A stretch of DNA of 64,000 nucleotides from Sacculina carcini. Lineage: Eukaryota; Arthropoda; Thecostraca; Sacculinidae. Shown here in pieces: positions 21,881 to 33,405 of this stretch. The notes under the pieces were generated by a model that did no database searches, had not been told where the DNA came from, and worked only from the letters and a program-made list of their open reading frames with translations. Positions within the stretch are counted from its first letter, which is position 1; every line of letters begins with the position of its first letter. The translations under genes were made by a program, and so were the position numbers. Where the stretch lies: NCBI GenBank assembly GCA_916048095.2, contig OU696595.1, forward strand, positions 3,109,795 to 3,173,794. The letters are read 5' to 3'.

Positions 21881-24800
21881 TATCTATATAAATAAAAGAG
21901 ATCCTCTGTGTGTCTGTCTGTCTGTCTGTGTGTGTGTGTGTTCGACCCTCCTTGGTCCATTTTCTATCAGCTATTATTCGGCCACCACTCAGCCTACCCG
22001 CTAACAATTTATACCATCACGTTGGAAATTTTCTTGTCTACACTTTAGATTAAATTTTAAATTTCAAAAATGAAATAAAAAAAAATTATAGCGGTGAAAA
22101 GACAAAATGAACCCTGAAAAATGCGAAAATTGTGGTCAATGCTCTGCCATCTACTCCTCATAAACCAGAAATGGTACAGCCAAACAGATTATACCACTGT
22201 GTAGAGAATTTTCTGTTCTACAAGATAGGTTATAATTCATATCCGAAAATAGAACATAAAAGATGTAAACATGACAAAATTTCAATCTATATTCAAAATT
22301 ATATTTATACTCCACGCGTCCGATTTTCTATACTTTTTTCTCTATGTATCAAAAACTAATTATCACACAACTAAATAAATAATACCATCATGCTGGGAAT
22401 TTTCTTTGCTACAACACGGTATAATTTTTAAATTTCCAAAGTGTATTGAAAAAAAGTTACGGCGGTGTGAAGTCAAAATGACAAAGTCAAAAATGCAAAA
22501 TTAGCACTGGAAACCGTGAATGTTTTGGTAAATATTCCCCTATCTATTCCTCATAAACCAGCAATGGTACAGCTATAAAAACTATACTATTGTGTAGATA
22601 ATTTTGTGGTCTACAAGAAAAGTTATAATTTATACCCACAAATGATACAAAAAATGTGTAAAATTGGCAAAATTGTCAAATACATCCAAAATTACACTTG
22701 ATCACCGGGCGCCTAAATTAATTCATTTTTCTACCTATTTCTCAGGAACTATTTGTGACACATTAAAATAAATTCTATCATCGTGCTGGAAATTGTATTT
22801 TTTAAAATTCGGTATAATTCTTAATTTTCCAAAGTGTATCTGAAGGAAGTGACGGCGGTGTAAAGTCAAAAGGACATATTGCCAATTTGACAGCTATTAT
22901 GCGCACTTGCGATTACACAGGAATATACTACTGTGTAGAAAATTTTGTGTTCTACAAGAAAAGGTGTAATTTATACCCACAAATGATACAAAAAACGTGT
23001 AAAATTGGCAAAATTCTCAAATACATCCAAAATTACACTTGAACACCGGGTGACTACAATTTATTCATTTTTATACCCATTTCTCAGGAACTGTTTGTCA
23101 TACATTAAAATTAATTATACCATCGTGCTAGAAATTTTGTTTCCTACAGTACGGTATAATTTTTAATTTTCCAAAGTGTATCTGAAGGAAGTTACGCCGG
23201 TGTAAAGTCAAAATGTCATGTTGCCAATTTGACAGCTATTATGCGTACTTGCGATTACACATGAATATACACTGATTAAATTTCACTGAAGTCCAATCAC
23301 AATTTACGCACTTGCGATTACACAGGAATATACTACTGTGTAGAGAATTTTGTGTTCTACAAGATAAGCTAAAATTTATACCCACAAATGATACAAAAAA
23401 CGTGTAAAATTGGCAAAATTCTCAAATACATCCAAAATTACACTTGAACACCGGGCGACTAAAATTAATTCATTTTTCTACTATTTCTCAGTAACTATTT
23501 GTTACACATAAAAATAAATTATACCTTCGTTCTAGAAATCTTTTCTTCTACAATACGGTATAATTTGTAATTTTCCAAAGGAAGTTACGGCGGTGTAAAG
23601 TCAAAAGGACATATTGCCAATTTGACAGCTATTATGCGCACTTGCGATTACACAGGAATATACACCGATTAAATTTCACTGAAGCCCAATCACAATTAAG
23701 AATGCATCATATTATCTCCAAGCATGGATGGTGTGGTTTTATTGCGTACAGTTTAATAAATGCTACACTCTACTGAATATAAAGGCTTTATTGTCCTCAA
23801 TAACGTTCCGCACGACGGGCGGGTAAAATGCTATTGGGAACAAAGTAAACTACTGAATTTAACTGTGTAATTTAATTGGTTTAATTTCAAGTTGCATAAG
23901 CATAAGTTGCATAAGGATATGGGCTGCAATATCATGTAATGCCAACTTATGCTGTTTTAGCGGAAGCATTAACCTGGAATTATAGAGATGACAGAAGGTT
24001 GCATTGTTTTGATAGTGTTGTGGAAAAACATGTTTTCTAAATTGAAACATAAATTTCACATTTAGACTTTTAGATTAGCTATAACTTTCCTGTGGGTTTG
24101 TTTTTCTTTTTCAATTTGCACTAATTTTTTTATGAATTGAATATTAAATATATTTTATGAACTGTTCCGCACGACGGGCGAATTAAATGTATCTATAAAG
24201 AGTGGGTTTAAATGATAGCGAGGTATATGATATTTTGCTAGCAGTAAATATTCTAGCGATAAAAGTAGAATAGCTCTTAAGCAAATGATTTTGGAGAATG
24301 ATGTGAACCTTTAAATATATTTTGCGATCTGATGATATATGTATTAGGAATAATACGTAGCAGAATATAGATTGCATAATATAATATCGGCTGTAATATC
24401 AAGGGCTGCATTATCGATGTAATCCAAAAAATAACAACTGTATGAATATGATGCATTAGTGGAAGCATTAACCGGGAATTATGAGATAATATGATAATGG
24501 TGTAAAATTATATCGCATTATGCAACAAATGTGAATTTAGCTACCTTACAGTTTGGTCCCGATACTATATTGGCGGGTTGAGAGAAAAGTATTGGTGGGC
24601 CGCGTGTTTGGGACCCCTGGGGTAGATAATCTCAGTCTTCTGATTACAAATTATGATCGCATCAGTATATTTTGTGATCACAAACTAATAAGTTAAATCA
24701 CCCCAGACTAGGCTGAGAGAAGTCAAGATTGAATAATTGGGTTGGGTTGGGTAGGTTTGACTCAGGTTATATTGGGTTTTAATGATAGCGGAAAATATAT

Positions 24801-25938
24801 AAATTTTAACAATAAATATTATAGCGGTAAAAGTGAAATAGTACTTAAGCAAATGATATTGGGGAATGATGTTAAGCAATAAATATAGTTTGGAAACATT
24901 CTGATGAAAAGATTTCATCATCTTTCATTGTTTGTTTCGTGTTTGTGTTCTGAATTATACCACACGACGGGCAGATTTATATATCAGGCGGGTTGAGGGA
25001 TAATATTTGTCAAAATAAGAACAAAAATATTCACATTTAGACTTTTCTATTGGTTAAGATATTTATAGGTTACATTTTTTGCTTTTCAATTTGTATTCAT
25101 TATATTTTATGGATTTGATATGAATTTTATTGTATGAATTGTTCCGCACGACGGGTGGGTTTAAAATAGTGTTTTTAGATCATTTTTTCAAATGGTTCAT
25201 TTAAAAAAAGTTTTTTTTTTTAATAAAAATGTTCCGCGGGCAGCAACTATAGACGATAGAACGTTCAATTTTCCCTGTAGAATTAATCCATACACAAAAC
25301 CAATGGATTTGACTTCAAATATGAATTTTATTGTATGAATTGTTCCCCACTACGGGCGGGTTTAAAAAAGGTGTTTCCATTTTTTAGTTCATTTTTTTCA
25401 AATGGTTCATTTAAAAAAGGTATTTTTTTACAAATAAAAATGCTCCGCGGGCAGCAACTATAGACAATAGAACGTTCAATTTACCCTGTAGAATTAATCC
25501 ATACACAAAACCAATGGATTTGACTTCAAGATCCAGAACGGATCGTGTTCGAGTTCTGAATTATTCAGCACGACGGGCGGGTATAAAAATGACTCAGGCG
25601 GAATGAGGGGAAATATTTTGTCGAAATAAAAATAATTAAACTTATAATTTTCAATTGATTAATATTTTTATGAGTGTACCCTATTTCATTTTTATTTTTC
25701 CATATTTTTTTACGAATTGAATATGAATTTCATGTTATGAATTGCTCCGCACAACGGGCGGGTTTTAATGCTATATATATACATAAAGAAGAAATTATCT
25801 GTCTGTCTCTGTATGTATGCTTGAATATGAGGTGACATAATTGCGCTGGTTCATGGTTCGCTGGTTCAATGATCAGGGGCTTCAAACGCAAACGAAGCGA
25901 TGGCTCATTTTTATGAAATAAAAATGTCCCGCGGGCAG
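21880..25938 (-). repeat. Right arm of giant inverted repeat
   Basis: Reverse complement of the left arm. It contains satellite S (about 22,430-23,700), the GC-motif block (about 23,810-25,980) and, at 24,242-24,246, the unoccupied target of the LTR retrotransposon. Open frames on either strand are short and AT-driven; none is a gene. Confidence 0.85.
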
Positions 25939-26043
25939 TTATTCATGTTATGAATTGCTCCGCACAACGGGCGGGTTTTAATGCTAGTATATATATATAA
26001 TCTAATCTAATCTATAATATAATCTCACGCACACACACGCACA

Positions 26044-26046
<3 letters not shown>

Positions 26047-26130
<84 letters not shown>
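26047..26130. repeat. (TA)n microsatellite
   Basis: Pure AT/TA run of about 84 bp just outside the right palindrome arm. Confidence 0.95.
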
Positions 26131-26135
<5 letters not shown>

Positions 26136-26404
26136 CGGGGATTAATAGCCAGAGCTATTTCACAGGTAAACAAATTTGTCTGCCAAAGAGCTATTTATTC
26201 AAAATAACAAGCTTCATTTTAGCATGAATTTCACGACACAGCAATATATGTATATATTGTATATATGCAACAAACAGAAGAATAGTAAAATACTAACGCA
26301 GAAAAGTTCAATTTTGTCTGGGCATATTGGAACTAGTGCTACTAACAGCCTACACTATTTCACAGCTTGAAAACTGACATGGGCTTAATAGCCGGGTGCT
26401 ACGA

Positions 26405-26422
26405 TATACGTGTGTGTGTGTT

Positions 26423-26470
<48 letters not shown>

Positions 26471-26472
26471 CA
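26405..26472. repeat. (TG)n microsatellite
   Basis: TG run with occasional TTTG interruptions. The surrounding 26,130-26,800 is non-coding, with no other feature seen. Confidence 0.9.
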
Positions 26473-26805
26473 CACAGGTTGCAATATTTTCACAAAATCT
26501 TCATTTCTTGCAGCAAATAAGCAGAAAGCACAGGAACATTAAGAACAGCGCAAACACGACCTGCAGTCTGAAAACAAATGTGAACACGCAATTAGAAACA
26601 CGCACACGACAATTAATTACAAGCATTTTGAAACCACAACTAACAAAGCAAATAATATAATTGTATGTATAGAACCCGTGAAATAGGAGTTTTTCATAAG
26701 CTATATCTAAAGTTTGTCATAATTTTTATCTTATGCGAACATTTGATGTATTTTATAGTATTTTGAAGTTGGAATAATTTAAAAAAGCTTGCCGATTATT
26801 TTTAT

Positions 26806-27382
26806 TTTTAATACAGGTCTATTTAGTTTCAAACAACTTTCTATTTTATGTGTCCTCGAGTTATTTTTGCATTAAAAATGACACTAAGTTTGCACATCAA
26901 TAGTTTACATAATTTTAGAGCTTGCTGTATTAAGTAATACAATCGGTAATGTATTTTTTATTTATGTAATTATGTAATTAAGTTTTATGTATTAATCAGG
27001 TTAAGTTTTATGGATTAACGCATAATTATGTAATGATAGTATATTTCATCATATTTAACAAGGTTTTGTATCGTGTTTGGTATGTATTGGCGTTTTTGAG
27101 GTGCATAATTGTAAATATACAATAATTATTGGAATTGTAATTGTAATTATAATTAGTGTGCTAAGTACTAATTTATCTGTGGTAACAATAAACTCGTACT
27201 AAATTAAATCCTCGATTGTTATTCACGAATTTGTTCTACCAAATTTTTATTGATTCATTTAATAATTACATGAGCCGAAACTTACGTGAAATGTTTAATT
27301 TCTGTGGGATAAAAAACGTTGAACTTTAAAAATTAGTGAAATGTTTATAATGTCGCGGCTGACCAGCACAGAAGAGGCGTTA
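26806..27382 (+). repeat. Interspersed repeat E, copy 2
   Basis: Near-identical direct copy of 10,893-11,472, ending at the same GCACAGAAGAGGCGTTA. A SINE in opposite orientation follows almost immediately. Confidence 0.75.
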
Positions 27383-27392
27383 GCAATAGGTT

Positions 27393-27662
27393 AAAAGGTT
27401 AAATGCCTAAGTGACAGCTGCTACATGGGAAGAAGCCGAAGCTTATGAACACACAGGTGTGCCCCGTGCAGCTCGCTGCCACCGCATAACCGACCCTCTC
27501 CACGCTATGGCGCCACAAGGACGTAAGACGTATTAGAGAGGGCCACCTCCCGAGAATGCATGGCACAACCCATGACTGATATCTGGTACCATCATTTTCT
27601 GCTGGGTGGACAGGGGCTGTGGGATTGTAGAATTCGCCCAATGAAATTCTGCTCCGCCGGGT
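27393..27662 (-). mobile_element. tRNA-Val SINE, 5'-truncated (copy 2)
   Basis: SINE body on the minus strand from ACCCGGCGGAGCAG to the TTTAACC end. The A-box and anticodon part are missing: it starts at the end of the B-box region. At the truncated end an inverted copy of the same 10 bp (27,668-27,677) faces it across AAATA, a snap-back structure. Confidence 0.8.
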
Positions 27663-28205
27663 AAATAACCCGGCGGATAGTAACCCAATATATTTACACA
27701 CAGAGAAACAAACCGTACAAGCCTAAGCCCAAGAATCCCTATATCTTAATTATACTTACCTGGAAACTTCAAGAGCTAAGTGTCACTCGAAAATGTAACA
27801 TAACACATGTAAACGTATTCACTTGACCCAAATACATAGTTACGGCGCTAATGGCGCTTCTGTGACAAGTCATATTATTTACAATATAGCGATTGTTATG
27901 CATCCAAGACACTATACATTTTGTATTTTATAACTTCTATTTTTCCGTGAAAAAACACGTAATTTTTCCTGAAAATGTGAGTTGGTAAATGTGAGTTGGT
28001 AAATGAGATTTCTGGAAGTGCAGAATGAACATGTAAAAAAATCAGGTGTAATAAATGTATTTATTGAAAATACTTATATTGAAGGGTCCAGAACACAAAA
28101 TTTTCTATAAATATCATTTTTTGGAAATACGCCCGAAAATGTAATGAAACATCACGTATTCACAAGATACAAATTATTGTACAGTTATACATTTGTACAG
28201 TTATA

Positions 28206-28740
28206 CAGGTGACATTCGGGTTCATTGGAAAGTAGCGCCATATTTTCATTGTCATATCAAGTGGTTAATTGTCGAATTTCTCAAAGTTAAAGAAGCATGA
28301 TATTAAGGATAAAAATAACAAAAGCGAAAACTAGCGAAAAAGAAGCACTTTTTGCACATCATCTAGTCGGATGCACACAAACTTCGGTGGAAGATAGACG
28401 GTTTGGTGCGTTGTGAATAGTTGTGTATACGGGAGGATGCCGAGAAACATTGAGGAGGAGCTGAAGGAAATTATCACGACGGATAGTTCGGCAAGCGATG
28501 TCGATATTTGTGGAACAATGGGCCGCTCGGTGACTGATCGTTTGCGACGATACTTGGCAGTCAATTCTATGGCAGTCTGGAAATTCCCTCCTTGAAATAA
28601 TGTTTCTTTCTTTTCTTTGGATTTTATCCAGGAAATGCATTCTTTATTCTTAATATCATGCATATTTTACTTTCAGAAATTCGATATTTAATCATTTCAT
28701 ATAACGTTAAATGTCGGGCGTTACTTCCCAAGTCACCCTG
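28206..28740. mobile_element. Inverted-terminal-repeat DNA element (about 535 bp)
   Basis: The left end (28,206-28,318) and the reverse complement of the right end (28,640-28,740) align over about 100 bp. Shared blocks include CAGGTGAC/CAGGGTGAC, AAGTARCGCC, TCGAATTTCT and GCATGATATTAAG. Long imperfect TIRs indicate a non-autonomous class II transposon. I could not identify a target duplication, so the superfamily stays open. Confidence 0.65.
28437..28595 (+). CDS. Small hypothetical ORF inside the TIR element
   Basis: Starting at an ATG at 28,437, about 52 residues containing PRNIEEELKEIITTDSSASD and ending AVWKFPP, entirely between the inverted repeats. The acidic start could be the N-terminal remnant of a transposase, but I do not recognise a family and no catalytic motif is present. 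It may also be fortuitous. Confidence 0.25.
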   Translation: MPRNIEEELKEIITTDSSASDVDICGTMGRSVTDRLRRYLAVNSMAVWKFPP

Positions 28741-28789
28741 AATTTCAGTACATTACATTTAGTACACTAACCAAATTTGTATTTATCAA

Positions 28790-28905
28790 ACTATAGCTTT
28801 CGGGTGCTTCCAGTGCATGGGGTCACCGCACGGTGGTAATAGTGCTTGTACTCTTCCTATGCTACTGGATTCGCCTGTCATTAATAATAATATTAATACG
28901 GTTAT
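28790..28905 (+). repeat. Interspersed repeat G, copy 1
   Basis: Segment GGGTGCTTCCAGTGCATGGG...GGTGGTAATAGTG...GCCTGT followed by TAA-rich tail-like sequence. A second copy is at about 55,272-55,375. The short (TAA)-like ending suggests a LINE or SINE 3' end. Confidence 0.5.
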
Positions 28906-29036
28906 ATTTGAGCACATGTATACATTCCAAGCACACTTGGGGGGGTATTTTTTTGTGGATTAAATTTGGGAAAATGATTGTGAAGTGTTGCATACGGAAT
29001 GTCAAAAAAATTGCGATTCAGCAATTGCATCTATGC

Positions 29037-29354
29037 CAGTGGCTTCCAGCCTGTGTTATGTTCACCACTAGTGGTACACGAGGACCTTCCAGTACGCGAA
29101 CACATTTAGGGCAATGAACAATTATATCATGATAATCAACACTTTTCGGAGTCATTAAAAGTTCCTGCCCAACAATAGAGTGCGAGCAAGGATTTGCAGT
29201 TTTCATGACTTCATAGAGTGGTTTTCTCAGCTGTTTTGTGCGTTCCACTTGAACAATTACGTAGATAAAGAGATCGAACTGAGTTTCACTGGAACCAGGT
29301 GATTGTAAGCAAACTACAAGTGGTGCTCGTTCACAAAATGGCTGCAAGCCACTG
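29037..29354. mobile_element. hAT-like MITE (318 bp)
   Basis: Left end CAGTGGCTTCCAGCC and right end (inverted) CAGTGGCTTGCAGCC, 14/15 matching, with similarity fading over about 40 bp (CACCACTAGTGG / CACCACTTGTAG). TIRs beginning CAGTGG fit hAT. No matching 8-bp flanking duplication is visible (ATCTATGC versus GCTTACGG), so the insertion is old or rearranged. The minus-strand frame across it has no recognised domain. Confidence 0.55.
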
Positions 29355-29365
29355 GCTTACGGTAT

Positions 29366-29543
29366 GTTCAACCATGAGATGCTGAGTGGATACAATTTCT
29401 ACTTTTTATTAATATTGTTATTATTATTTAGTCGGTCACCTTCTTTCGTCTGCTTAAATGATGCTTCCAGAGGATGAAAAAATTTTGACCCAATTCCTAA
29501 TCGAATACAAAAACACAAACAAGCGATTAATGTGTATATATAT

Positions 29544-29560
<17 letters not shown>
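29366..29560 (+). repeat. Interspersed repeat H, copy 1
   Basis: From ATGTTCAACCATGAGATGCTG to CGATTAATGTGTATATA, matching about 39,866-40,050 in the same orientation. Both copies sit beside LINE A fragments and run into CA/TA microsatellites, so this may be part of the LINE A family. Confidence 0.6.
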
Positions 29561-29575
<15 letters not shown>

Positions 29576-29639
29576 TGAAGAAGAATTCAAAGAAGAAACA
29601 TTCAACGCCACACTACAAATCAACAGACACCATTACACA

Positions 29640-29661
29640 AGCACACACACACACATACACG

Positions 29662-29734
<73 letters not shown>

Positions 29735-29779
29735 GCGCACACGTACACGCACACGCACACACACACACATACACACCCA

Positions 29780-29822
<43 letters not shown>

Positions 29823-29859
29823 GCGCACACGTACACGCACACGCACACACACACATACA

Positions 29860-29894
<35 letters not shown>
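29640..29894. repeat. (CA)n microsatellite array
   Basis: Long CA array with repeated GCGCACACGTACACGCACACG interruptions spaced about 90 bp apart, so part of the array has itself been duplicated. Confidence 0.95.
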
Positions 29895-29958
29895 TACATT
29901 ACATTACATTAAGACATTTATATCGCACTTTTCATCCGAGGGCCTCAGAAGCGCTCAC
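29895..29958 (-). mobile_element. LINE-type 3' end with TAATG tail
   Basis: On the minus strand: AGCGCTTCTGAGG...AAAAGTGCGATATAAATG followed by TAATG units. It has the same architecture as the family C end at 2,090-2,150 (GC hairpin, TATAAAT, tandem tail). Only the terminus is present. Confidence 0.6.
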
Positions 29959-30021
29959 ACACACACACACACACACACACTCAAGCACAAGAGTCATACA
30001 CATACACAATCACGAGCACAT

Positions 30022-30058
<37 letters not shown>

Positions 30059-30082
30059 ACACACACACACATCACACACATA
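29959..30082. repeat. (CA)n microsatellite
   Basis: CA-rich array between the LINE terminus and LINE A copy 1. Confidence 0.9.
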
Positions 30083-30846
30083 TCATGAAGAAGCCATTGC
30101 ATATAGGTAAACTACCAAATCTGTGGAAACAAGCAAATGTCAAACCACAATATAAAAGAGGGAGACGCGAAGATCCAAGAAATTATCGACCAATATCTTT
30201 GACGTGTGTTTCATGTAAAATAATGGAGAAAATTGTACGGAGGAAATGGATGATGCACTTAGAAACCTCAAATATATTATCGGAAAGTCAGTTTGGATTC
30301 AGACCAAAAAAATGCACAACTACAAATCTGATAAATTTTTACTCGAGAATATCCAGATGCATCCAAGAGAGGGCTGGGTGGACGCTGTTTATATCGATTT
30401 GGAAAAAGCCTTTGATAAGATACCGCATAAGAAGTTGATAAATAAAGTGGAAATAGATGGAGGAGTCAAAGGAAAAATGCTAGAATGGATGACGGACTTC
30501 CTAATCGGAAGAAAAATAAGAACTTGTTTGCGAGGAAAGTACTCGTCATGGTGTACAGTTCAGAGCGGAGTTCCACAGGGCACTGTCCTCGCTCCAATAA
30601 TGTTCCTGGTGTATGTGAATGATTTGACCAAAATTAAACGGGAGTGTACCTACATGAACATGTTTGCCAACGACCTGAAAGTCCAACAAGTAAGAAAACA
30701 AACTAGCAATTGTAAGCTTCGGCAAACGTATATAAACAAACGTATATAAGTAATCTCAATGAGTGGTGCAAAAAGTGGCAAATAAGATTCAATTTGGAAA
30801 AATGTCACACCATGAAATTCGGATTAGGTAAAAATAGACCACAGTG
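30083..30846 (+). pseudogene. LINE family A reverse transcriptase fragment, copy 1
   Basis: Encodes RT fingers and palm of a non-LTR retrotransposon: NYRPISLTCVSCKIMEKIV, QFGFRP, then after a frameshift near 30,360 DAVYIDLEKAFDKIPH, SGVPQGTVLAPIMFLVYVNDL, and MFANDLKV where an RT normally has (Y/F)ADD. The first catalytic Asp is replaced by Asn, so this copy could not polymerise even without the frameshift. It is truncated on both sides: the 5' side starts at a CA array and the 3' side stops at ACCACAGTGG, where LINE B (opposite strand) begins. There is no endonuclease domain. Confidence 0.88.
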
Positions 30847-31536
30847 GTGTTGTGTATTTACAAGAGTGAGTGTTCACTTGTGTGTGTTGTGTAAGATGTA
30901 AGATGATGTAAGATGTATATTTGTCAACATCATCAGTATTATATCAGTACATACATATTATATCAGTTTTTTTCATTTCACGTTGACTATGCCCAATAAG
31001 CCTATGGCTTCTTTTAGGGCATGCTCAGTAACACAATATTGTGACAATGTACAGTACGTCTAAATAACACTTCTAGCATTCATACATTCGTACACAAAAT
31101 TCCTACCGCGAACATTCATACATTCATACATTCCTACCGCGAACATTCATAGATTCGCACATTCTTATCGCGAACATTCATACATGCACACATACATACA
31201 CACACACATTCGTACTACGAACATTCATACGTTCATACACACACATCCCTACTACGAACATTAGTACATTCTTACGCACATTTATACTACGAGCATTCAT
31301 CCATTCATAAAAACTCATTCCTACTTCGAACATTAATTCATTCATACAAACCCACATTCATGCTACGAACATTCATACATCCATACATACATACATTCGT
31401 GCATTCATTAATATTCACGTTCATGCTACAGACATTCATTCACACAGATATTCGTTCATCAATACCAATACAGTGAACATTCGCTCTACAAAGCTCATAT
31501 AAACATGAAATCATTTTGCAAACTTCCAGATTCCCG
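30847..31536 (-). mobile_element. LINE B 3' UTR with internal minisatellite
   Basis: Lies between the LINE B stop and the junction with LINE A. On the minus strand it ends in short tandem units of the CATCTTA type (about 30,891-30,920), which may be the element's tail. Most of it is the minisatellite listed next. Confidence 0.55.
31070..31480. repeat. CGAACATTCATACATTC minisatellite
   Basis: Degenerate tandem repeat with the recurring phrase CGAACATTCATACATTC and alternating 'TACCGC'/'TACTACG' spacers, in units of roughly 30-45 bp. Confidence 0.75.
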
Positions 31537-33405
31537 TTACAACGTGTTGTTAAGTAGATTTTTTGAGAGTTTGAGTTTGAATGTGTAATAATTTCCTTGT
31601 GTTATTAACAGTTTAATTTCCGTAGGTAATGTATTGAAACACCTTGGTGCAAACTGGAAGATGCTGTTTTTGAATAGTTCTGTCCTGAAGGGGGGCACGT
31701 GTATGTCTCTTGTGTTAGCTCTGGTGTTCCTGCCGTGTTCCAAAAAAGTGAAGAGTGATCGTGAATTAAACGTTTTGTATAATAGCAGTATTGAGTAGAA
31801 TTTGTGTGTTATTGTTGTGAATTTGTGTATGTTGCTTACATCCATGATATGTTTCTCTGTATAAATATTTCTAACTGAATCAAATTTATTTAGAAAGTAT
31901 ATACACCTAAAGAATTTGTTCTGTGCTATGGCCAGTGGTTTGGTGAGCGATGGCCAGGTACTTGCCCACAGCGATATGCAGTATGTAAGGTGGGGATAGA
32001 ACAGCGAGTAGTAAAGCATATGCATAATGTCTGTTGTCAGATTATGTCGGATGCGGTACATTATGCCTGTAATTTTAGATAACTTTGTACATACATGGCT
32101 GATCTGATGCTTCCAGTTCAAGTTTTCATCAATGTATAGGCCCAAAAACTTGGTGTTCGTGGCAATATCTATTGCTTGATCGTTTATTGTTATCGGAGGT
32201 AAACTGGTCTCAATTGATCTGTTTTTGATAAGTATACATTTAGTTTTGTTCATGTTTAGTTTCAGTTTGTTTACCTTGGTCCATTCGTGAATTAATACAA
32301 GTTCTCTTTCAAGGGTAGAACGTAACGACTCTATGCTTTTCTGTTTTGCCAGTAAAGTGATATCATCGGCGTACACTGTATAGTGAAATTCGGAGCTGAC
32401 GTTCGTAATGTCATTGATGTAGATTGTAAATAGTATAGGTCCGAGTATGGACCCCTGTGGAACCCCTCTTCTTATTTGTTCAACAGATGATGTTTGATCA
32501 TTACAGCAGACGTATTGCTGGCGGTTCTTGAGATAACTCTTGAACAAGTTGAGACATGAGCCTCTCAGTCCCATATGTTCCAGCTTGCAAAATAGAATAT
32601 CATGATTAAGGGTATCGAACGCTTTTGATAGATCAATGAATATGCCAGCTACTAGTTCTTTTTCTTCTAGACCTTTGCAGGCTGCATTCACAAAATCTAG
32701 TACAGCTAGTTCTGTTGATCGATTTTTCCTAAATCCAAATTGTGCTTTTGTTAGTATGTCGTATTTTTCCAGATATGAAGTCAGTCTATAGCATATGACT
32801 TTCTCGAAAATTTTACTCAAGGCAGGTAAAATTGAGATGGGTCTGTAATTTAAAATGCTTGCTTCGTCCCCCGATTTGTGTATTGGCAATACTTTGGCTA
32901 TTTTAAGTTTGTCCGGGAAAACTCCCTCTTTGATGCATAGATTTAGAATATGTGTCAATGGTAGTGCTATTATATTTGCTGTCATGATCAATAATTTTGG
33001 CGGTATTTCATCGTGTCCGGGAGAATTTGAGGTGATTCCTTTGATTATTTTCAGTACTTCGAGGATGTGCGTAGGAGCCATGAACATTGAGAAATTTTTA
33101 GAATGTCCGAGATACTGTTTGTGCTTATGGTCCATGCACTGTGTACTTTCATCAATCGGATTGTTCAAGAAATGTGCATTGAACTTATCGGCCAAGTTTG
33201 TGCAAGTTGGGTCAGTGTTTATTGTTGGTGATTTTTTAGTGTTTCTACCCATGAGCGACCTCAAAACTTGCCATTGTTTCTTTGAGTCCTTATAGCATTC
33301 AATGAGCTTATCTTTAAAATATTTGTTCTTTGCTGCCCTCAACGTCATTGTGAGAATGTTTCGATATTTCGTGTAGTAGCTTCTGTAGGTTGTGGGCCAG
33401 GGCTG
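31537..33405 (-). CDS. LINE B ORF2: reverse transcriptase, 5'-truncated but uninterrupted
   Basis: Over 600 codons without a stop, the best preserved LINE protein here. RT domain in order: KILPIHKSGD-type entry (AKVLPIHKSGDEASILNYRPISILPALSKIFEKV), QFGFRKNRSTELAVLDFV, GIFIDLSKAFDTLNHDIL, RRGVPQGSILGPILFTIYINDI, and the catalytic YADD (in YTVYADDITLLAK, near 32,363-32,374), then the thumb and C-terminal region to the stop at 31,537. It is the polymerase for target-primed reverse transcription in a jockey/CR1-like element. The N-terminal apurinic endonuclease is absent: coding similarity begins at PWPTTYRSYYTKYR (near 33,405) and no start codon of its own is convincing. It is therefore a 5'-truncated copy, probably not expressed. 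Confidence 0.88.
   Translation of the reverse strand, partial: QPWPTTYRSYYTKYRNILTMTLRAAKNKYFKDKLIECYKDSKKQWQVLRSLMGRNTKKSPTINTDPTCTNLADKFNAHFLNNPIDESTQCMDHKHKQYLGHSKNFSMFMAPTHILEVLKIIKGITSNSPGHDEIPPKLLIMTANIIALPLTHILNLCIKEGVFPDKLKIAKVLPIHKSGDEASILNYRPISILPALSKIFEKVICYRLTSYLEKYDILTKAQFGFRKNRSTELAVLDFVNAACKGLEEKELVAGIFIDLSKAFDTLNHDILFCKLEHMGLRGSCLNLFKSYLKNRQQYVCCNDQTSSVEQIRRGVPQGSILGPILFTIYINDITNVSSEFHYTVYADDITLLAKQKSIESLRSTLERELVLIHEWTKVNKLKLNMNKTKCILIKNRSIETSLPPITINDQAIDIATNTKFLGLYIDENLNWKHQISHVCTKLSKITGIMYRIRHNLTTDIMHMLYYSLFYPHLTYCISLWASTWPSLTKPLAIAQNKFFRCIYFLNKFDSVRNIYTEKHIMDVSNIHKFTTITHKFYSILLLYKTFNSRSLFTFLEHGRNTRANTRDIHVPPFRTELFKNSIFQFAPRCFNTLPTEIKLLITQGNYYTFKLKLSKNLLNNTL

Noticed and set aside
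29018-29347. Minus-strand 109-codon ORF
   Set aside because: Covers almost exactly a TIR element and includes its terminal repeats; no transposase motif.
29613-29894. Long Cys/Val or Thr/His frames over CA/TG arrays (also at 37,246-37,567, 2,155-2,250, 52,399-52,665)
   Set aside because: Translations of dinucleotide repeats, not genes.
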